Assembly (NCBI RefSeq): GCF_001984175.1
Contig: NZ_MTQP01000067.1
Location: forward strand, 496,001 to 560,000
Direction: 5' to 3'
Source of the DNA: Saccharothrix sp. ALI-22-I
Lineage (GTDB): Bacteria > Actinomycetota > Actinomycetes > Mycobacteriales > Pseudonocardiaceae
Length of the DNA stretch: 64,000 nucleotides
In this document: positions 49,574 through 57,836 of the stretch, piece after piece
Layout: each line of letters starts with the position of its first letter
Position numbering within the stretch: position 1 is the stretch's first letter
Position numbers and translations under genes: made by a program
Notes under the pieces: generated by a model
The model's input: only the letters and a program-made list of their open reading frames with translations
Databases searched by the model: none
Told to the model about the DNA's origin: nothing

Positions 49574-52500
49574 TCAGCCGGCGCGGGGGATGTGTAACGG
49601 ACCAAGTGCCAGCACCGCGCGGAATTCCTTCGGCGGCACCGGGCGTGAGAACAGCCAGCCCTGGTAGGCGTCGACGCCGACACCGCGCAGCACGTGGAAC
49701 TGCGTCGCGGTCTCCACGCCTTCCGCCACGCACTTGCGGCCCATCGCGCGGGACATGTCGACCACGGCCTTCGCGACGGCGAAGTCGGACGAGTCGTTGC
49801 CCACACCGGAGACGAACCGCCGGTCCACCTTGATGATCTGCGCCGGGAGGTCCTTGAGCCGGGCCAGCGACGAGTAGCCGGTGCCGAAGTCGTCCACCGC
49901 GAACCGGATACCCCGGTCCACCAGCTCACCCATGGTCTGGCGCACCCGCGACGGCAGGTCCACCAGCGCGGTCTCCACCAGCTCCAGCACCACGCGGTCC
50001 CACGGGATGCCCGCCTCGGCGATCGCGTCGGCCACGATGTCCACGAACTCCGGGTCGCCCGGCACCAGACCGGCCAGGTTCACCGCGACCGACACCGGCT
50101 GACCGCCCGGTTCGGGCCAGGTCGAAGCTTCCTTCAACGCCGTCCGCAGCACCCACCGGTCCAGCTCGCGCAGCAGGTCGCCCTGCTCGGCCACGGGCAG
50201 GAAGATGTCCGGCGGCAGCAGGCCCCGGTCCGGGTGCGGCCAGCGCACCAGCGCCTCCGCGGTCTGCACCACGCCGTCCACGCCGACCACCGGCTGGAAG
50301 TGCAGGGTGAGGCCGTCGTGCTGCAACGCCTCCCGCAGCTGGCCTTCCAGGTGCACCTGGCGGTCGGCGGACGCGATCAGCGCCGCGCTGGCCAACGACA
50401 CCCGGCCCGCGCCGGACCGCTTCGCCTCGAACATCGCCGCGTCGGCGAACCGCAGCAGGTCGTTGCCGGTGGCGCGGGAGCCGTTCGGCACGGCCGCGCC
50501 GATCGACGCCGACACCCGGACCAGCTGCCCGTGCACCGGCACCGCGGTCCGCAGCAGACCCGCGACCTTCGTGGCCAGCGCGTCCACGCCGCCGACCTTG
50601 TCGATGTTCTCGCAGATGATCACGTACTCGTCGCCGGACAGCCGGGCCGCCGTGCAGCCCTCCGGCAGACCGCCTTCCAGCCGCCGCGCCAACGCCACCA
50701 GCAGCTCGTCACCCGCGTCGTGGCCCAGCGAGTCGTTGACCCGCTTGAAGTTGTCGATATCGCAGAACAGCACCGCGACCTTCGACCGGTCCGGCGACTC
50801 CAGCAGGCCGCCCAGCATCTCCTTGACCAGCGCCCGGTTCGGCAGGCCGGTCAGCTCGTCGTGGGTGGCCTGGTGGCGCAACGCCTCGGCGGCGCGGCGG
50901 CGCTCGGTGATGTCCTGGAACACGATCAGCCAGAACCGGCGGCCGTCGTCCTGCACGGACAGCGCGATGTGCAGCTCGCAGTACACCTGCACGCCGTCGC
51001 GGCGGACCAGGATGCGCTGCGGGATCTTGTGCGTGCGCTCGGCGTCCGACGCGGACATGCTGCTGATCGACGGCAGCGGGTTGCCGCTGTCGTCCGGGTG
51101 GGTGAGCTGACTCGCGGTCATGCCGCGCAGCTGCTCCAGGTCCATGCCGAGCAGGTCGCACAGCGCGTCGTTGGCGTCGACCAGCTGCTCGCCCTCGTCG
51201 AACAAGCCGATGCCGACCGGCGTCAACGACACCAGGTCGGCGAAGCGCTGGCTGGACCTTTTCATCCTGGTCTCGGCGGCGCGCTGCTCGGTGATGTCCT
51301 GCGCGGTGCCGACCGCGAGCGGGCGACCGTCCGGGCCCTTGACCACCACGCCGTAGCTGCGGAACACGCGCACCTTGCCGTCACGGCGCACGATCCGGTG
51401 CTCCAGCTGGATCGGCACCTCTTCGGTCGCCAGCTGCTGCCACAGGTCGTCCACCCAGGCGCGGTCCTCGGGGTGCACCAGGTCGAGGTAGGTCTGGTAG
51501 CGGGTGGCCTCGTCGCGCGGCACGCCGAACAGGGCGGTCAGCATGTCCGACCACACCACGTCGCCGGTCTGGAGGTTCCACTCCCAGACGCCGAGCTGCG
51601 CGGCCTTCTGCGCGTCGGCGAGCCGGCGGCGGTCGTCGCGCAGCTGCCGTTCCAGCGCGCGGGCCTCGGTGACGTCCTGGATGGTGCCGTGCAGCCGGCT
51701 GACCTCGCCGCCCTCGAACTCGGCCCGCGCCCGGCACACGTAGACGCGGTCACCGAACTCGCTGCGCACCTCGGCCTCTAGTGTCCGGCCTTCCTTGGCG
51801 TTGCCACCGTCGTCCGCCCGGTCGTCGGCGCTGCGGACAACTGTCCGACTGTCGGCGCTGCCGACATCCGTCTGATCGTCAGCTGTGCCGACGGTGGCGT
51901 GCAGGAGCCGTCGCCGCAGGTCACCCACCGCGGCCCGGTCCTCCGGGTGCACGCCGCACAGCAGGTTGTCGTCCGGGACGACGCCGATCTCGGCGTACAT
52001 CTCCAACAGCACCTCGCTGCGGTGCACGGCGCCGGACGCGATCTCGTAGCTCCAGCTGCCCATGCGCGCGATGCGCTGCGCCTCCAGCAGCCGGGCGCGC
52101 TCGGTCTCCAGCGCGAGGTCGGAGCGCAGCTGGTCGGTGATATCGCGGATGTAGCCGGTGATGAACTGGGTCCGGCCGTCCGATCTGAGCTTGGCCTCGG
52201 CCACCCCGCGGATCCAGCGCAGCTGCCCGTCCGGCCGGGTGATGCGGTAGACGATGTCGATCGGGTTGCCGTCGAGTTCGCGGTTCGCCCAGTAACTGGC
52301 GACCATCTCGTAGTCGTCGGGGTGGACGATGTCGAGCACGGCCTGCGCGCCGGGGACGACCTCGCCGGGCCGCATGCCCAGCATCTCGTAGTGCGACTCC
52401 GACCACACCGTGACGCCGGTGTCCGGGTCGTACTCCCACGAGCCGATCTGGGCGACCCGCTGCACGGTGCGCAGCCTTCGCTGCTCGTCACGCAGGTCTT

Positions 52501-52852
52501 CGGCGGCCTGGGCCAGGTCGGAGACGTCGACCATGAGCACGGCGTGCAGACCGGTGCCGGGGACCTGGGTGCGCACCACGCGGACCGGCAGCAACGAGCC
52601 GTCGGCCTGGTGCAGGCGGAGGTCGTCGGCGCTGCCGAGCAGCAACTCGCCGAGGGATCTGCCGATCAGGTCGTCGGCGGACTTGGCTTTCGTCAACGTC
52701 ACCGCGGCGGAATTGGCCTGCATGACCACGCCCTTGCGGTCGCACAGCAGCGAGGCCGCGTCGGGCAGCGCGATACCGGCCAGCGCCACCTCGCCGTTCT
52801 GCGGACGCGCAGGGTCTAGCACCACTGGAGCGCGTCCCACCCGCTTGGGCAC
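49574..52852 (-). CDS. Multi-PAS GGDEF-EAL cyclic-di-GMP protein
   Basis: This cytoplasmic signalling protein of 1092 residues has about five PAS/PAC units (about 25-130, 140-240, 255-400, 410-525, 535-655). A GGDEF domain (~665-830; site RLSGDEYVI, first Gly replaced by Ser, a tolerated variant) and an EAL domain (~840-1085) follow. EAL catalytic motifs are intact: TAEALVRW, VLELVETALVD, FAVDDFGTGYSS, IIKVDRRFV and AEGVET. Phosphodiesterase activity is likely, cyclase activity possible. PAS3 has an insertion of repeated ADD motifs (~320-360). There are no membrane segments. It is transcribed alone. Confidence 0.94.
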   Translation of the reverse strand: MPKRVGRAPVVLDPARPQNGEVALAGIALPDAASLLCDRKGVVMQANSAAVTLTKAKSADDLIGRSLGELLLGSADDLRLHQADGSLLPVRVVRTQVPGTGLHAVLMVDVSDLAQAAEDLRDEQRRLRTVQRVAQIGSWEYDPDTGVTVWSESHYEMLGMRPGEVVPGAQAVLDIVHPDDYEMVASYWANRELDGNPIDIVYRITRPDGQLRWIRGVAEAKLRSDGRTQFITGYIRDITDQLRSDLALETERARLLEAQRIARMGSWSYEIASGAVHRSEVLLEMYAEIGVVPDDNLLCGVHPEDRAAVGDLRRRLLHATVGTADDQTDVGSADSRTVVRSADDRADDGGNAKEGRTLEAEVRSEFGDRVYVCRARAEFEGGEVSRLHGTIQDVTEARALERQLRDDRRRLADAQKAAQLGVWEWNLQTGDVVWSDMLTALFGVPRDEATRYQTYLDLVHPEDRAWVDDLWQQLATEEVPIQLEHRIVRRDGKVRVFRSYGVVVKGPDGRPLAVGTAQDITEQRAAETRMKRSSQRFADLVSLTPVGIGLFDEGEQLVDANDALCDLLGMDLEQLRGMTASQLTHPDDSGNPLPSISSMSASDAERTHKIPQRILVRRDGVQVYCELHIALSVQDDGRRFWLIVFQDITERRRAAEALRHQATHDELTGLPNRALVKEMLGGLLESPDRSKVAVLFCDIDNFKRVNDSLGHDAGDELLVALARRLEGGLPEGCTAARLSGDEYVIICENIDKVGGVDALATKVAGLLRTAVPVHGQLVRVSASIGAAVPNGSRATGNDLLRFADAAMFEAKRSGAGRVSLASAALIASADRQVHLEGQLREALQHDGLTLHFQPVVGVDGVVQTAEALVRWPHPDRGLLPPDIFLPVAEQGDLLRELDRWVLRTALKEASTWPEPGGQPVSVAVNLAGLVPGDPEFVDIVADAIAEAGIPWDRVVLELVETALVDLPSRVRQTMGELVDRGIRFAVDDFGTGYSSLARLKDLPAQIIKVDRRFVSGVGNDSSDFAVAKAVVDMSRAMGRKCVAEGVETATQFHVLRGVGVDAYQGWLFSRPVPPKEFRAVLALGPLHIPRAG
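51820..51895 (-). repeat. ~27-nt minisatellite inside the third PAS domain
   Basis: Three degenerate units built on GTCGGCGCTGCCGAC (plus-strand view) encode repeated acidic S/T-A-D-D/S segments. They look like a slippage-derived insertion. Confidence 0.6.
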
Positions 52853-52930
52853 GGTCCCACCTTCCCGTGTCTACGGCAGGGATGACCGGCCCGACCGCAC
52901 CCGATAGCGGACCCCTACTCCTACAGGGGC

Positions 52931-52969
52931 GTCCCTCTCCACGGGCAATATTCACCCGAGGAGAGGGAC
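52931..52969 (-). terminator. Hairpin downstream of the malic enzyme gene
   Basis: GTCCCTCTCC (52931-52940) with GGAGAGGGAC (52960-52969), extended inside by CGGG/CCCG, lies between the malic enzyme gene and the PAS-GGDEF-EAL gene. It is likely to end the malic enzyme transcript. Confidence 0.55.
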
Positions 52970-53093
52970 GGTATCGCTTCGGAGCGTCATCGCCCACCCC
53001 TCAACGGGCTAACGAAACAACACGTTAGCGGTTTCGTTGCCTGAGGACGGGTACGGACGGATGCGGCCGGAGCTCTCCCAACTCCGACAGAGG

Positions 53094-54281
53094 TCAGGCT
53101 ACTCCGTCTTGACGAGCTGCCAAGGCCACAGCGGCCGCCACTTCCGGCCCGACCCGCGGGTCGAGGGCGCTGGGCACGATCCGGTCGACCGCGAGGTCCT
53201 CCGAGGCGACCGCGGCGATGGCCTCCGCGGCGGCGAGCTTCATGCCCTCGGTGATCTTCTTCGCGCCCGCGTCCAGCGCGCCGCGGAAGATGCCGGGGAA
53301 CGCGAGGACGTTGTTGATCTGGTTGGGGAAGTCGCTGCGCCCGGTGGCGACCACGGCGGCGTGCCGTCCGGCCACCTCCGGGTGCACCTCGGGGTCGGGG
53401 TTGGACAGCGCGAACACGATCGAGTCGCCGGCCATGCTCGCGATCAGCTCTTCCGGCACCCGGGACGACGAGACGCCGACGAACACGTCCGCGCCGCGCA
53501 GCGCCTCGGCGATACCCCCGCGCAGGCCGCTGCCGTTGGTGATCTCGGCCAGCTCGGCCTTCACCGGGTTCAGCCCGTCCCTGCCGACGTGCACGATGCC
53601 GCGCGAGTCGACCACGGTGACCTCGCCGATGCCGGCGGCCAGCAGGATCTTCGCGCAGGCCACACCGGCCGCACCGGCGCCGGAGATGACCGCGCGCTGG
53701 TTCTTGACGTCCTTGCCGAGGACGGTGTTCGCACCGCGCAGGGCGGCCAGCACCACGACCGCCGTGCCGTGCTGGTCGTCGTGCATGACCGGCACGTCCA
53801 GCGCCTCGATGAGCCGGGCCTCCAGCTCGAAGCAGCGCGGCGCGGCGACGTCCTCCAGGTTGACCGCGCCGAACGACGGGCGCAGCCGGACCAGCGTCTC
53901 CACGATCTCGTCCACGTCCGTGGTGTTCAGCACCAGCGGGATGGAGTCCAGGCCGCCGAAGGTCTTGAACAGCGCCGCCTTGCCCTCCATCACCGGCAGC
54001 GACGCGCTCGGGCCGATGTCGCCCAGGCCCAGCACGGCGGTGCCGTCGCTGACCACCGCGACCAGCCGGTGCGCCCAGGTGTACTTGGCGGCGAGGCTCG
54101 GGTCGTCGGCGATGGCCCGGCTGACCCTGGCCACGCCGGGCGTGTAGGCGATGGCCAGCGCACGCGGGTCGGCCAGGGACGCGGTCGCGCCGATGGCGAG
54201 CTTGCCGCCCTCGTGTGCGCGGAAGATCTCTTCGTCGCTCAATTCGGTGGCCGTGTGGGGCGGGTCGTTCAATGCGGTCAC
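53094..54281 (-). CDS. Malic enzyme
   Basis: The 395-residue enzyme decarboxylates malate to pyruvate with NAD(P). Conserved features are AIAYTPGVARVSRAIADDP (catalytic Tyr), LPVMEGKAALFKTFGGLDSIPL (catalytic Lys), AVNLEDVAAPRCFELEARL and VMHDDQHGTAVVVLAALRGA (metal Asp residues). The nucleotide loop is VISGAGAAGVACAKILLAAG. It is the short bacterial form without a phosphotransacetylase domain. AGGAGGGA lies about eight bases before the GTG at 54281 and defines this start over longer frames. Confidence 0.95.
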   Translation of the reverse strand: MTALNDPPHTATELSDEEIFRAHEGGKLAIGATASLADPRALAIAYTPGVARVSRAIADDPSLAAKYTWAHRLVAVVSDGTAVLGLGDIGPSASLPVMEGKAALFKTFGGLDSIPLVLNTTDVDEIVETLVRLRPSFGAVNLEDVAAPRCFELEARLIEALDVPVMHDDQHGTAVVVLAALRGANTVLGKDVKNQRAVISGAGAAGVACAKILLAAGIGEVTVVDSRGIVHVGRDGLNPVKAELAEITNGSGLRGGIAEALRGADVFVGVSSSRVPEELIASMAGDSIVFALSNPDPEVHPEVAGRHAAVVATGRSDFPNQINNVLAFPGIFRGALDAGAKKITEGMKLAAAEAIAAVASEDLAVDRIVPSALDPRVGPEVAAAVALAARQDGVA

Positions 54282-54568
54282 GGAAAGTCCCTCCTGCGGT
54301 GCGCGATACCTGCGGCGCACCGGGACCGGCGTTGTCACGCGGGTCGACGGGGCCTGGCTGTGGGCTCGGCCGCGCGGTCTGCGCGGCGACCCTGGGATGG
54401 TGTGCGGGCAAGCATGGCAGTGTCGCCGGCGGCTGTCTGCGGTGGGGATCACAGTTTTTCCGCAGGTCAGAGGCGGTTTCACAGAACGTACGTCCGGTTT
54501 TCTGCACCGACCGGTCAGTTTCCGCAGGCAGGATCGGTCAAGAGCGAGCGCGTTCTAGGGTGTGCACC

Positions 54569-55162
54569 ATGCAGGTTCGTGAGCTGAAAATTTCCGGTGC
54601 TTTCGAGTTCACCCCTTCGGTGTTCCCCGATGACCGCGGTTTGTTCGTGGCGCCGTTCCAGGGGTCGGTGTTCGCCGAAGCCGTCGGCCACCCGCTGCGC
54701 GTCGCCCAGACCAACCACAGCGAGTCCAAGCGGGGCGTGGTGCGCGGGGTGCACTTCGCCGACACGCCGCCGGGACAGGCCAAGTACGTGCACTGCGCGC
54801 GCGGGCGGATGCTGGACGTGGTGGTCGACCTGCGCGTGGGTTCGCCGACGTTCGGCGAGTGGGAGGCGGTGGAGCTGTCGGCGGAGGCGTTCAACGCCAC
54901 GTACCTGGCCGAGGGGTTGGGGCACGCGCTGATGGCGCTGGAGGACGGCACGGTCGCGTCGTACCTGTGCTCGGAGGGGTTCAACCCGAAGGCGGAGCGG
55001 GGGCTGCACCCGCTGTCGCTGGACCTGCCGTGGCCCGCGGACGTGACGCCGGTGTTGTCACCGAAGGACGCCGCCGCGCCGACGTTCGAGGAAGCCCGGG
55101 ACTCCGGCCTGCTGCCGTCGTACGACGAGTGCGTGGCCTGGTACGCGAAGCTGCGTTCCTAG
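54569..55162 (+). CDS. dTDP-4-keto-6-deoxyhexose epimerase, RmlC/NovW-like
   Basis: The 197-residue cupin enzyme has the N-terminus MQVRELKISGAFEFTPSVFPDDRGLFVAPF, the catalytic His in GVVRGVHFADTPPGQAKYVHC (~62), and LAEGLGHALMALEDGTVASYLCSEGFNPKAERGLHPL. This sequence is closer to epimerases of antibiotic deoxysugar clusters (EvaD/NovW type) than to housekeeping RmlC. No other deoxysugar gene is in the window, so it either serves a distant cluster or cell-wall sugar synthesis. Its stop overlaps the end of the convergent sodX gene by 4 nt. Confidence 0.88.
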   Translation: MQVRELKISGAFEFTPSVFPDDRGLFVAPFQGSVFAEAVGHPLRVAQTNHSESKRGVVRGVHFADTPPGQAKYVHCARGRMLDVVVDLRVGSPTFGEWEAVELSAEAFNATYLAEGLGHALMALEDGTVASYLCSEGFNPKAERGLHPLSLDLPWPADVTPVLSPKDAAAPTFEEARDSGLLPSYDECVAWYAKLRS

Positions 55163-55473
55163 CGGAACCACCTCGGCCGCGGCCAGACCCGGACCCTGAT
55201 CACCCCCAGCACCTCGGCGGCGCCCAACGTGCGGGAGTCGGTGGAGGCGAACGGGTTGTCGCCCTCCACGTGCCAGCCCCCGCCGTCCCGCCGGACGGCC
55301 CGCTTGACCGACAGCTGATCCGGCCTGGCCGGCCACCTGACCAGCACAAGATCGTTCGACTCCGGCGGCTTCCCGTAGTTGACCAACACCACGTCACCGG
55401 TCCTGAGCGTCGGCACCATCGAGGGTCCGACCACCCGAACCAGCGGCAACGGGTTGGCTTGCGGCCGTGCCAA
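55159..55473 (-). CDS. sodX: S26-family nickel-SOD maturation protease
   Basis: This small signal-peptidase-like enzyme of 104 residues has the catalytic Ser in VRVVGPSMVPTLRTGDVVLV (~17) and Lys in QLSVKRAVRRDG (~57). The GDNPFASTDSR box is typical of S26 peptidases. Its divergence from sodN, 78 bp away, identifies it as the protease that removes the NiSOD leader so that the N-terminal His can bind nickel. The start is TTG at 55473, strongly supported by GGAGGTGA six bases ahead; no ATG/GTG in frame is as well placed. Confidence 0.92.
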   Translation of the reverse strand: MARPQANPLPLVRVVGPSMVPTLRTGDVVLVNYGKPPESNDLVLVRWPARPDQLSVKRAVRRDGGGWHVEGDNPFASTDSRTLGAAEVLGVIRVRVWPRPRWFR

Positions 55474-55474
55474 C
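55453..55474. promoter_or_regulatory. Inverted repeat at the sodX start
   Basis: GTTGGC-N10-GCCAAC (55453-55474) covers the sodX start codon. It could be a metalloregulator site shared with sodN, but it does not match a Nur box I can recall exactly. Confidence 0.3.
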
Positions 55475-55551
55475 GATCACCTCCACCTGCTCACGCCGAA
55501 GCCCCGGAGTAGGGTTCGTCACGTCGGAGCATCCACTGTCAGGGAGGAAAG

Positions 55552-55971
55552 ATGCGACTTCTGTCGCGCATCCGTTCACTCCGCCGCCCACTTCTGGAGG
55601 CCACCGCGCACTGCGACCTCCCGTGCGGTGTGTACGACCCGGCTCAGGCCCGGATCGAGGCTGAGTCGGTCAAGGCGGTCCAGGAGAAGTACCAGGCGAA
55701 CGAGGACCCCGAGTTCCGCGCCAGGGCGGTGCTGATCAAGGAGCAGCGCAGCGAGCTCGTCAAGCACCACCTCTGGGTGCTGTGGACCGACTACTTCAAG
55801 CCGCCGCACTTCGAGAAGTACCCCGAACTCCACGACCTCTTCAACCGCGCCACCAAGGCCGCCGGCGCCTCCGGCACGAAGGGGACGATGGACCCGGCCA
55901 AGGGCCAGGAACTGCTCGACCTGATCGCCCAGATCGACAAGATCTTCTGGGAGACCAAGGCCGCGGCCTGA
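55552..55971 (+). CDS. sodN: Nickel-containing superoxide dismutase
   Basis: This protein of 139 residues begins with a 19-residue leader (MRLLSRIRSLRRPLLEATA), followed by HCDLPCGVYDPAQARIEAES, the nickel hook. The mature N-terminal His, Cys2 and Cys6 bind nickel after the leader is cut. The rest is a four-helix bundle (VKAVQEKYQANEDPEF and so on). It disproportionates superoxide in the cytoplasm. GGGAGGAAAG precedes the ATG. It is followed by a near-perfect terminator. Regulation by nickel through a Fur-family Nur repressor is known in Streptomyces; no clear Nur box is seen here. Confidence 0.97.
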   Translation: MRLLSRIRSLRRPLLEATAHCDLPCGVYDPAQARIEAESVKAVQEKYQANEDPEFRARAVLIKEQRSELVKHHLWVLWTDYFKPPHFEKYPELHDLFNRATKAAGASGTKGTMDPAKGQELLDLIAQIDKIFWETKAAA

Positions 55972-55985
55972 TCACCTGCTTGAAC

Positions 55986-56029
55986 CGGCGCTGACCAGCG
56001 GATTCCTTTCGGCTGGTCAGCGCCGTTTT
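55986..56029 (+). terminator. Rho-independent terminator after sodN
   Basis: CGGCGCTGACCAGC (55986-55999) and GCTGGTCAGCGCCG (56012-56025) form a perfect 14-bp stem with a 12-nt loop, followed by TTTT. Confidence 0.93.
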
Positions 56030-56210
56030 GCGTACGGAGTTTTCCGTTCGGCGATCCGGCAAATCGTTCGACATTGGTCAATTGCTGCAATAAGCACATC
56101 CCTGTTCGGCACTCGCCAAAGGTGATCCGGCCGCACAGTGCGACGGTTCACACACATCGGTTCGGGCTACCGGCCGGGAGTTCGATCGGGTCGGCACTAC
56201 CATCGAAACC

Positions 56211-56816
56211 GTGATCTCACACGTCTACCTGCTCCGGCACGGTCAAACCGAGTGGTCCGAGAGTGGGCGGCATACCGGGGTGACGGATATTCCGTTGACC
56301 GAGACCGGTGTGCAGCAGGCTCGGCGCGCGGGGGCCGTGTTGGCTCGGCTGCGCGGGACTGATCGGCCGCCGGCGTTGGTGCTTGCCAGTCCTCGGCAGC
56401 GGGCTTGGCGGACGGCTGAGCTGGCGGGGTTGCACGATGTCGAGCGGACCGAAGAGCTCGGGGAGTGGAACTACGGCGACTACGAGGGCCTGACCACGCC
56501 GCAGATCCGGGAGACCGACCCGGGCTGGACGGTCTGGAGCCACGCGGTGCCGAACGGTGAGACGCACGACGAGGTGCACGCGCGCGCGGCCAAGGTGCTG
56601 GAGCGCGCACGGCACGCGTTGATGAGCGGTGACGTGGTGCTGGTCGGGCACGGGCACTTCAGCCGCGTGCTGATCGCCACCTGGCTGAACCTGCCGCCGA
56701 GCGAAGGTGTCCACTTCGGACTGGACCCGGCGGGCACGACGGTGCTCGGTGACGAGCGCGGCGACCCGCAGGTGCGCCGGCTGAACGTCCCGGCCTGGGA
56801 TTTCGATGTCGACTGA
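56211..56816 (+). CDS. Histidine phosphatase-family (phosphoglycerate-mutase-like) enzyme
   Basis: The 201-residue enzyme carries the phosphohistidine motif VYLLRHGQTEWSESGRHTG (His ~9), a conserved Arg in LASPRQRAWRTAEL, Glu in EWNYGDYEG and the second His in VVLVGHGHFSRVL (~145). It closely resembles the mycobacterial acid phosphatase branch of the family. The substrate is unknown. The GTG start is the first codon that keeps the RHG motif at the expected position. It overlaps the acetyltransferase gene by 11 nt. Confidence 0.9.
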   Translation: MISHVYLLRHGQTEWSESGRHTGVTDIPLTETGVQQARRAGAVLARLRGTDRPPALVLASPRQRAWRTAELAGLHDVERTEELGEWNYGDYEGLTTPQIRETDPGWTVWSHAVPNGETHDEVHARAAKVLERARHALMSGDVVLVGHGHFSRVLIATWLNLPPSEGVHFGLDPAGTTVLGDERGDPQVRRLNVPAWDFDVD

Positions 56817-57294
56817 TCCTCACGTTCGCCGCATCCGCGAGGACGACGTGCCGGCCGTCGTCGGGCTGGTCGAAGAACTGGCCGAGTACGAACGCGCCCG
56901 GCACGAGTGCCACCTGACCGCCGAGCAGCTGCACGACGCGCTGTTCCGCCCCTCCCCCGCCCTGTTCGGCCATGTGGCCGAAGTGGACGGTCGGGTCGTC
57001 GGCATGGCCTTGTGGTTCCTCAACTTCTCCACCTGGCGCGGTACCCACGGCATCTACCTCGAAGACCTCTACGTCCAGCCCTCGCAACGCGGCAGCGGCC
57101 TCGGCCTGGCGCTGCTGCGAGCTCTCGCGCAGGAGTGCGTCGCCCGCGGCTACGCGCGGCTGGAGTGGTCGGTGCTCGACTGGAACGCCCCCGCGATCGG
57201 CTTCTACAAGTCGCTCGGCGCGCTGCCGATGGACGAGTGGACCGTCTTCCGCCTCACCGACGACTCCCTCACCCGACTGGGACAGGACGGCTGA
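56806..57294 (+). CDS. GNAT acetyltransferase, diamine/spermidine acetyltransferase-like
   Basis: The 162-residue protein reads HVRRIREDDVPAVVGLVEELAEYERA, then FGHVAEVDGRVVGMALWFLNFSTWRGTHGIYLEDLYVQPSQRGSGLGLALLRAL (acetyl-CoA loop QRGSGLG). EWSVLDWNAPAIGFYKSLGALPMDEWTVFRL follows. The W-x-G-T-x-G-I-Y-L-E-D-L block and VLDWN...FY ending are those of the SSAT/thialysine acetyltransferase group, so a polyamine or amino-acid amine is the likely acceptor. It overlaps the phosphatase gene by 11 nt and the convergent membrane gene by 26 nt. Confidence 0.88.
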   Translation: MSTDPHVRRIREDDVPAVVGLVEELAEYERARHECHLTAEQLHDALFRPSPALFGHVAEVDGRVVGMALWFLNFSTWRGTHGIYLEDLYVQPSQRGSGLGLALLRALAQECVARGYARLEWSVLDWNAPAIGFYKSLGALPMDEWTVFRLTDDSLTRLGQDG

Positions 57295-57766
57295 CGGCGG
57301 CCTGCCGGATCAACCCGACCCACCACACGAACGTGAACGCGATGACGGTCGGGTTCTTCACGAACAGCAGCACGGCCAGGTAGGTCTGCCGCGCCGTCTC
57401 GGGGAACAGGCCGCCCACGACCTGCTCGGCCCCGAAGTCGAACACCACGACCGCCGCCGCCAGCAGCACGCCCTGCCACAGCAGGCTCGGCCAGTGCCGC
57501 GCCGCGAAGGCGCGAGCGTTCGCCCACCTCAGCCGCTCACCACGAGTCGCCAACCGCCAGATCGCGACGACCAGCACCACCCGTGCGGCCATCACGACGA
57601 CCTCCGAGGCGAACGCCACCCCGCCCGGCACCGCGTCGGTCCAGTTCACCACCACGAGCCGCTGCACGGACGCGACCAGCGACAACCCGACGATCAACAC
57701 CCAGTGCCGCAGGTAGAACCGCCCGGCCCAGCGCGGCACCTCCAGCGCCAACCGAAACTCCGACAT
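57269..57766 (-). CDS. Integral membrane protein divergent from a MarR gene
   Basis: The 165-residue protein has four or five membrane segments (LRHWVLIVGLSLVASV, GGVAFASEVVVMAARVVLVVAIW, LLWQGVLLAAAVVVFDFG, PTVIAFTFVWWVGLI) and no motif I recognise. The ATG at 57766 has AGGGGG seven bases ahead; an upstream TTG is less likely. It shares a short divergent promoter region, with a central palindrome, with the MarR gene and is therefore probably the MarR target. Confidence 0.82.
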   Translation of the reverse strand: MSEFRLALEVPRWAGRFYLRHWVLIVGLSLVASVQRLVVVNWTDAVPGGVAFASEVVVMAARVVLVVAIWRLATRGERLRWANARAFAARHWPSLLWQGVLLAAAVVVFDFGAEQVVGGLFPETARQTYLAVLLFVKNPTVIAFTFVWWVGLIRQAAVSRPVPVG

Positions 57767-57797
57767 CCACAACCCCCTCAGTCACCAAACCTTTTAG

Positions 57798-57811
57798 TTC
57801 AGTGTACTGAA
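57798..57811. promoter_or_regulatory. MarR-type operator TTCAGT-GT-ACTGAA
   Basis: A perfect 6-bp inverted repeat lies centrally between the divergent membrane-protein and MarR genes. It is 26 bp from the MarR ATG and 32 bp from the other start. The same consensus occurs at 23652-23665. Confidence 0.6.
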
Positions 57812-57836
57812 ATATCGACCGAGGTAAAGTGAGTGC

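Noticed and set aside
53037..54587. Long plus-strand frame opposite malic enzyme
   Set aside because: The malic enzyme motifs lie on the minus strand; the plus-strand frame has only antisense-type composition.
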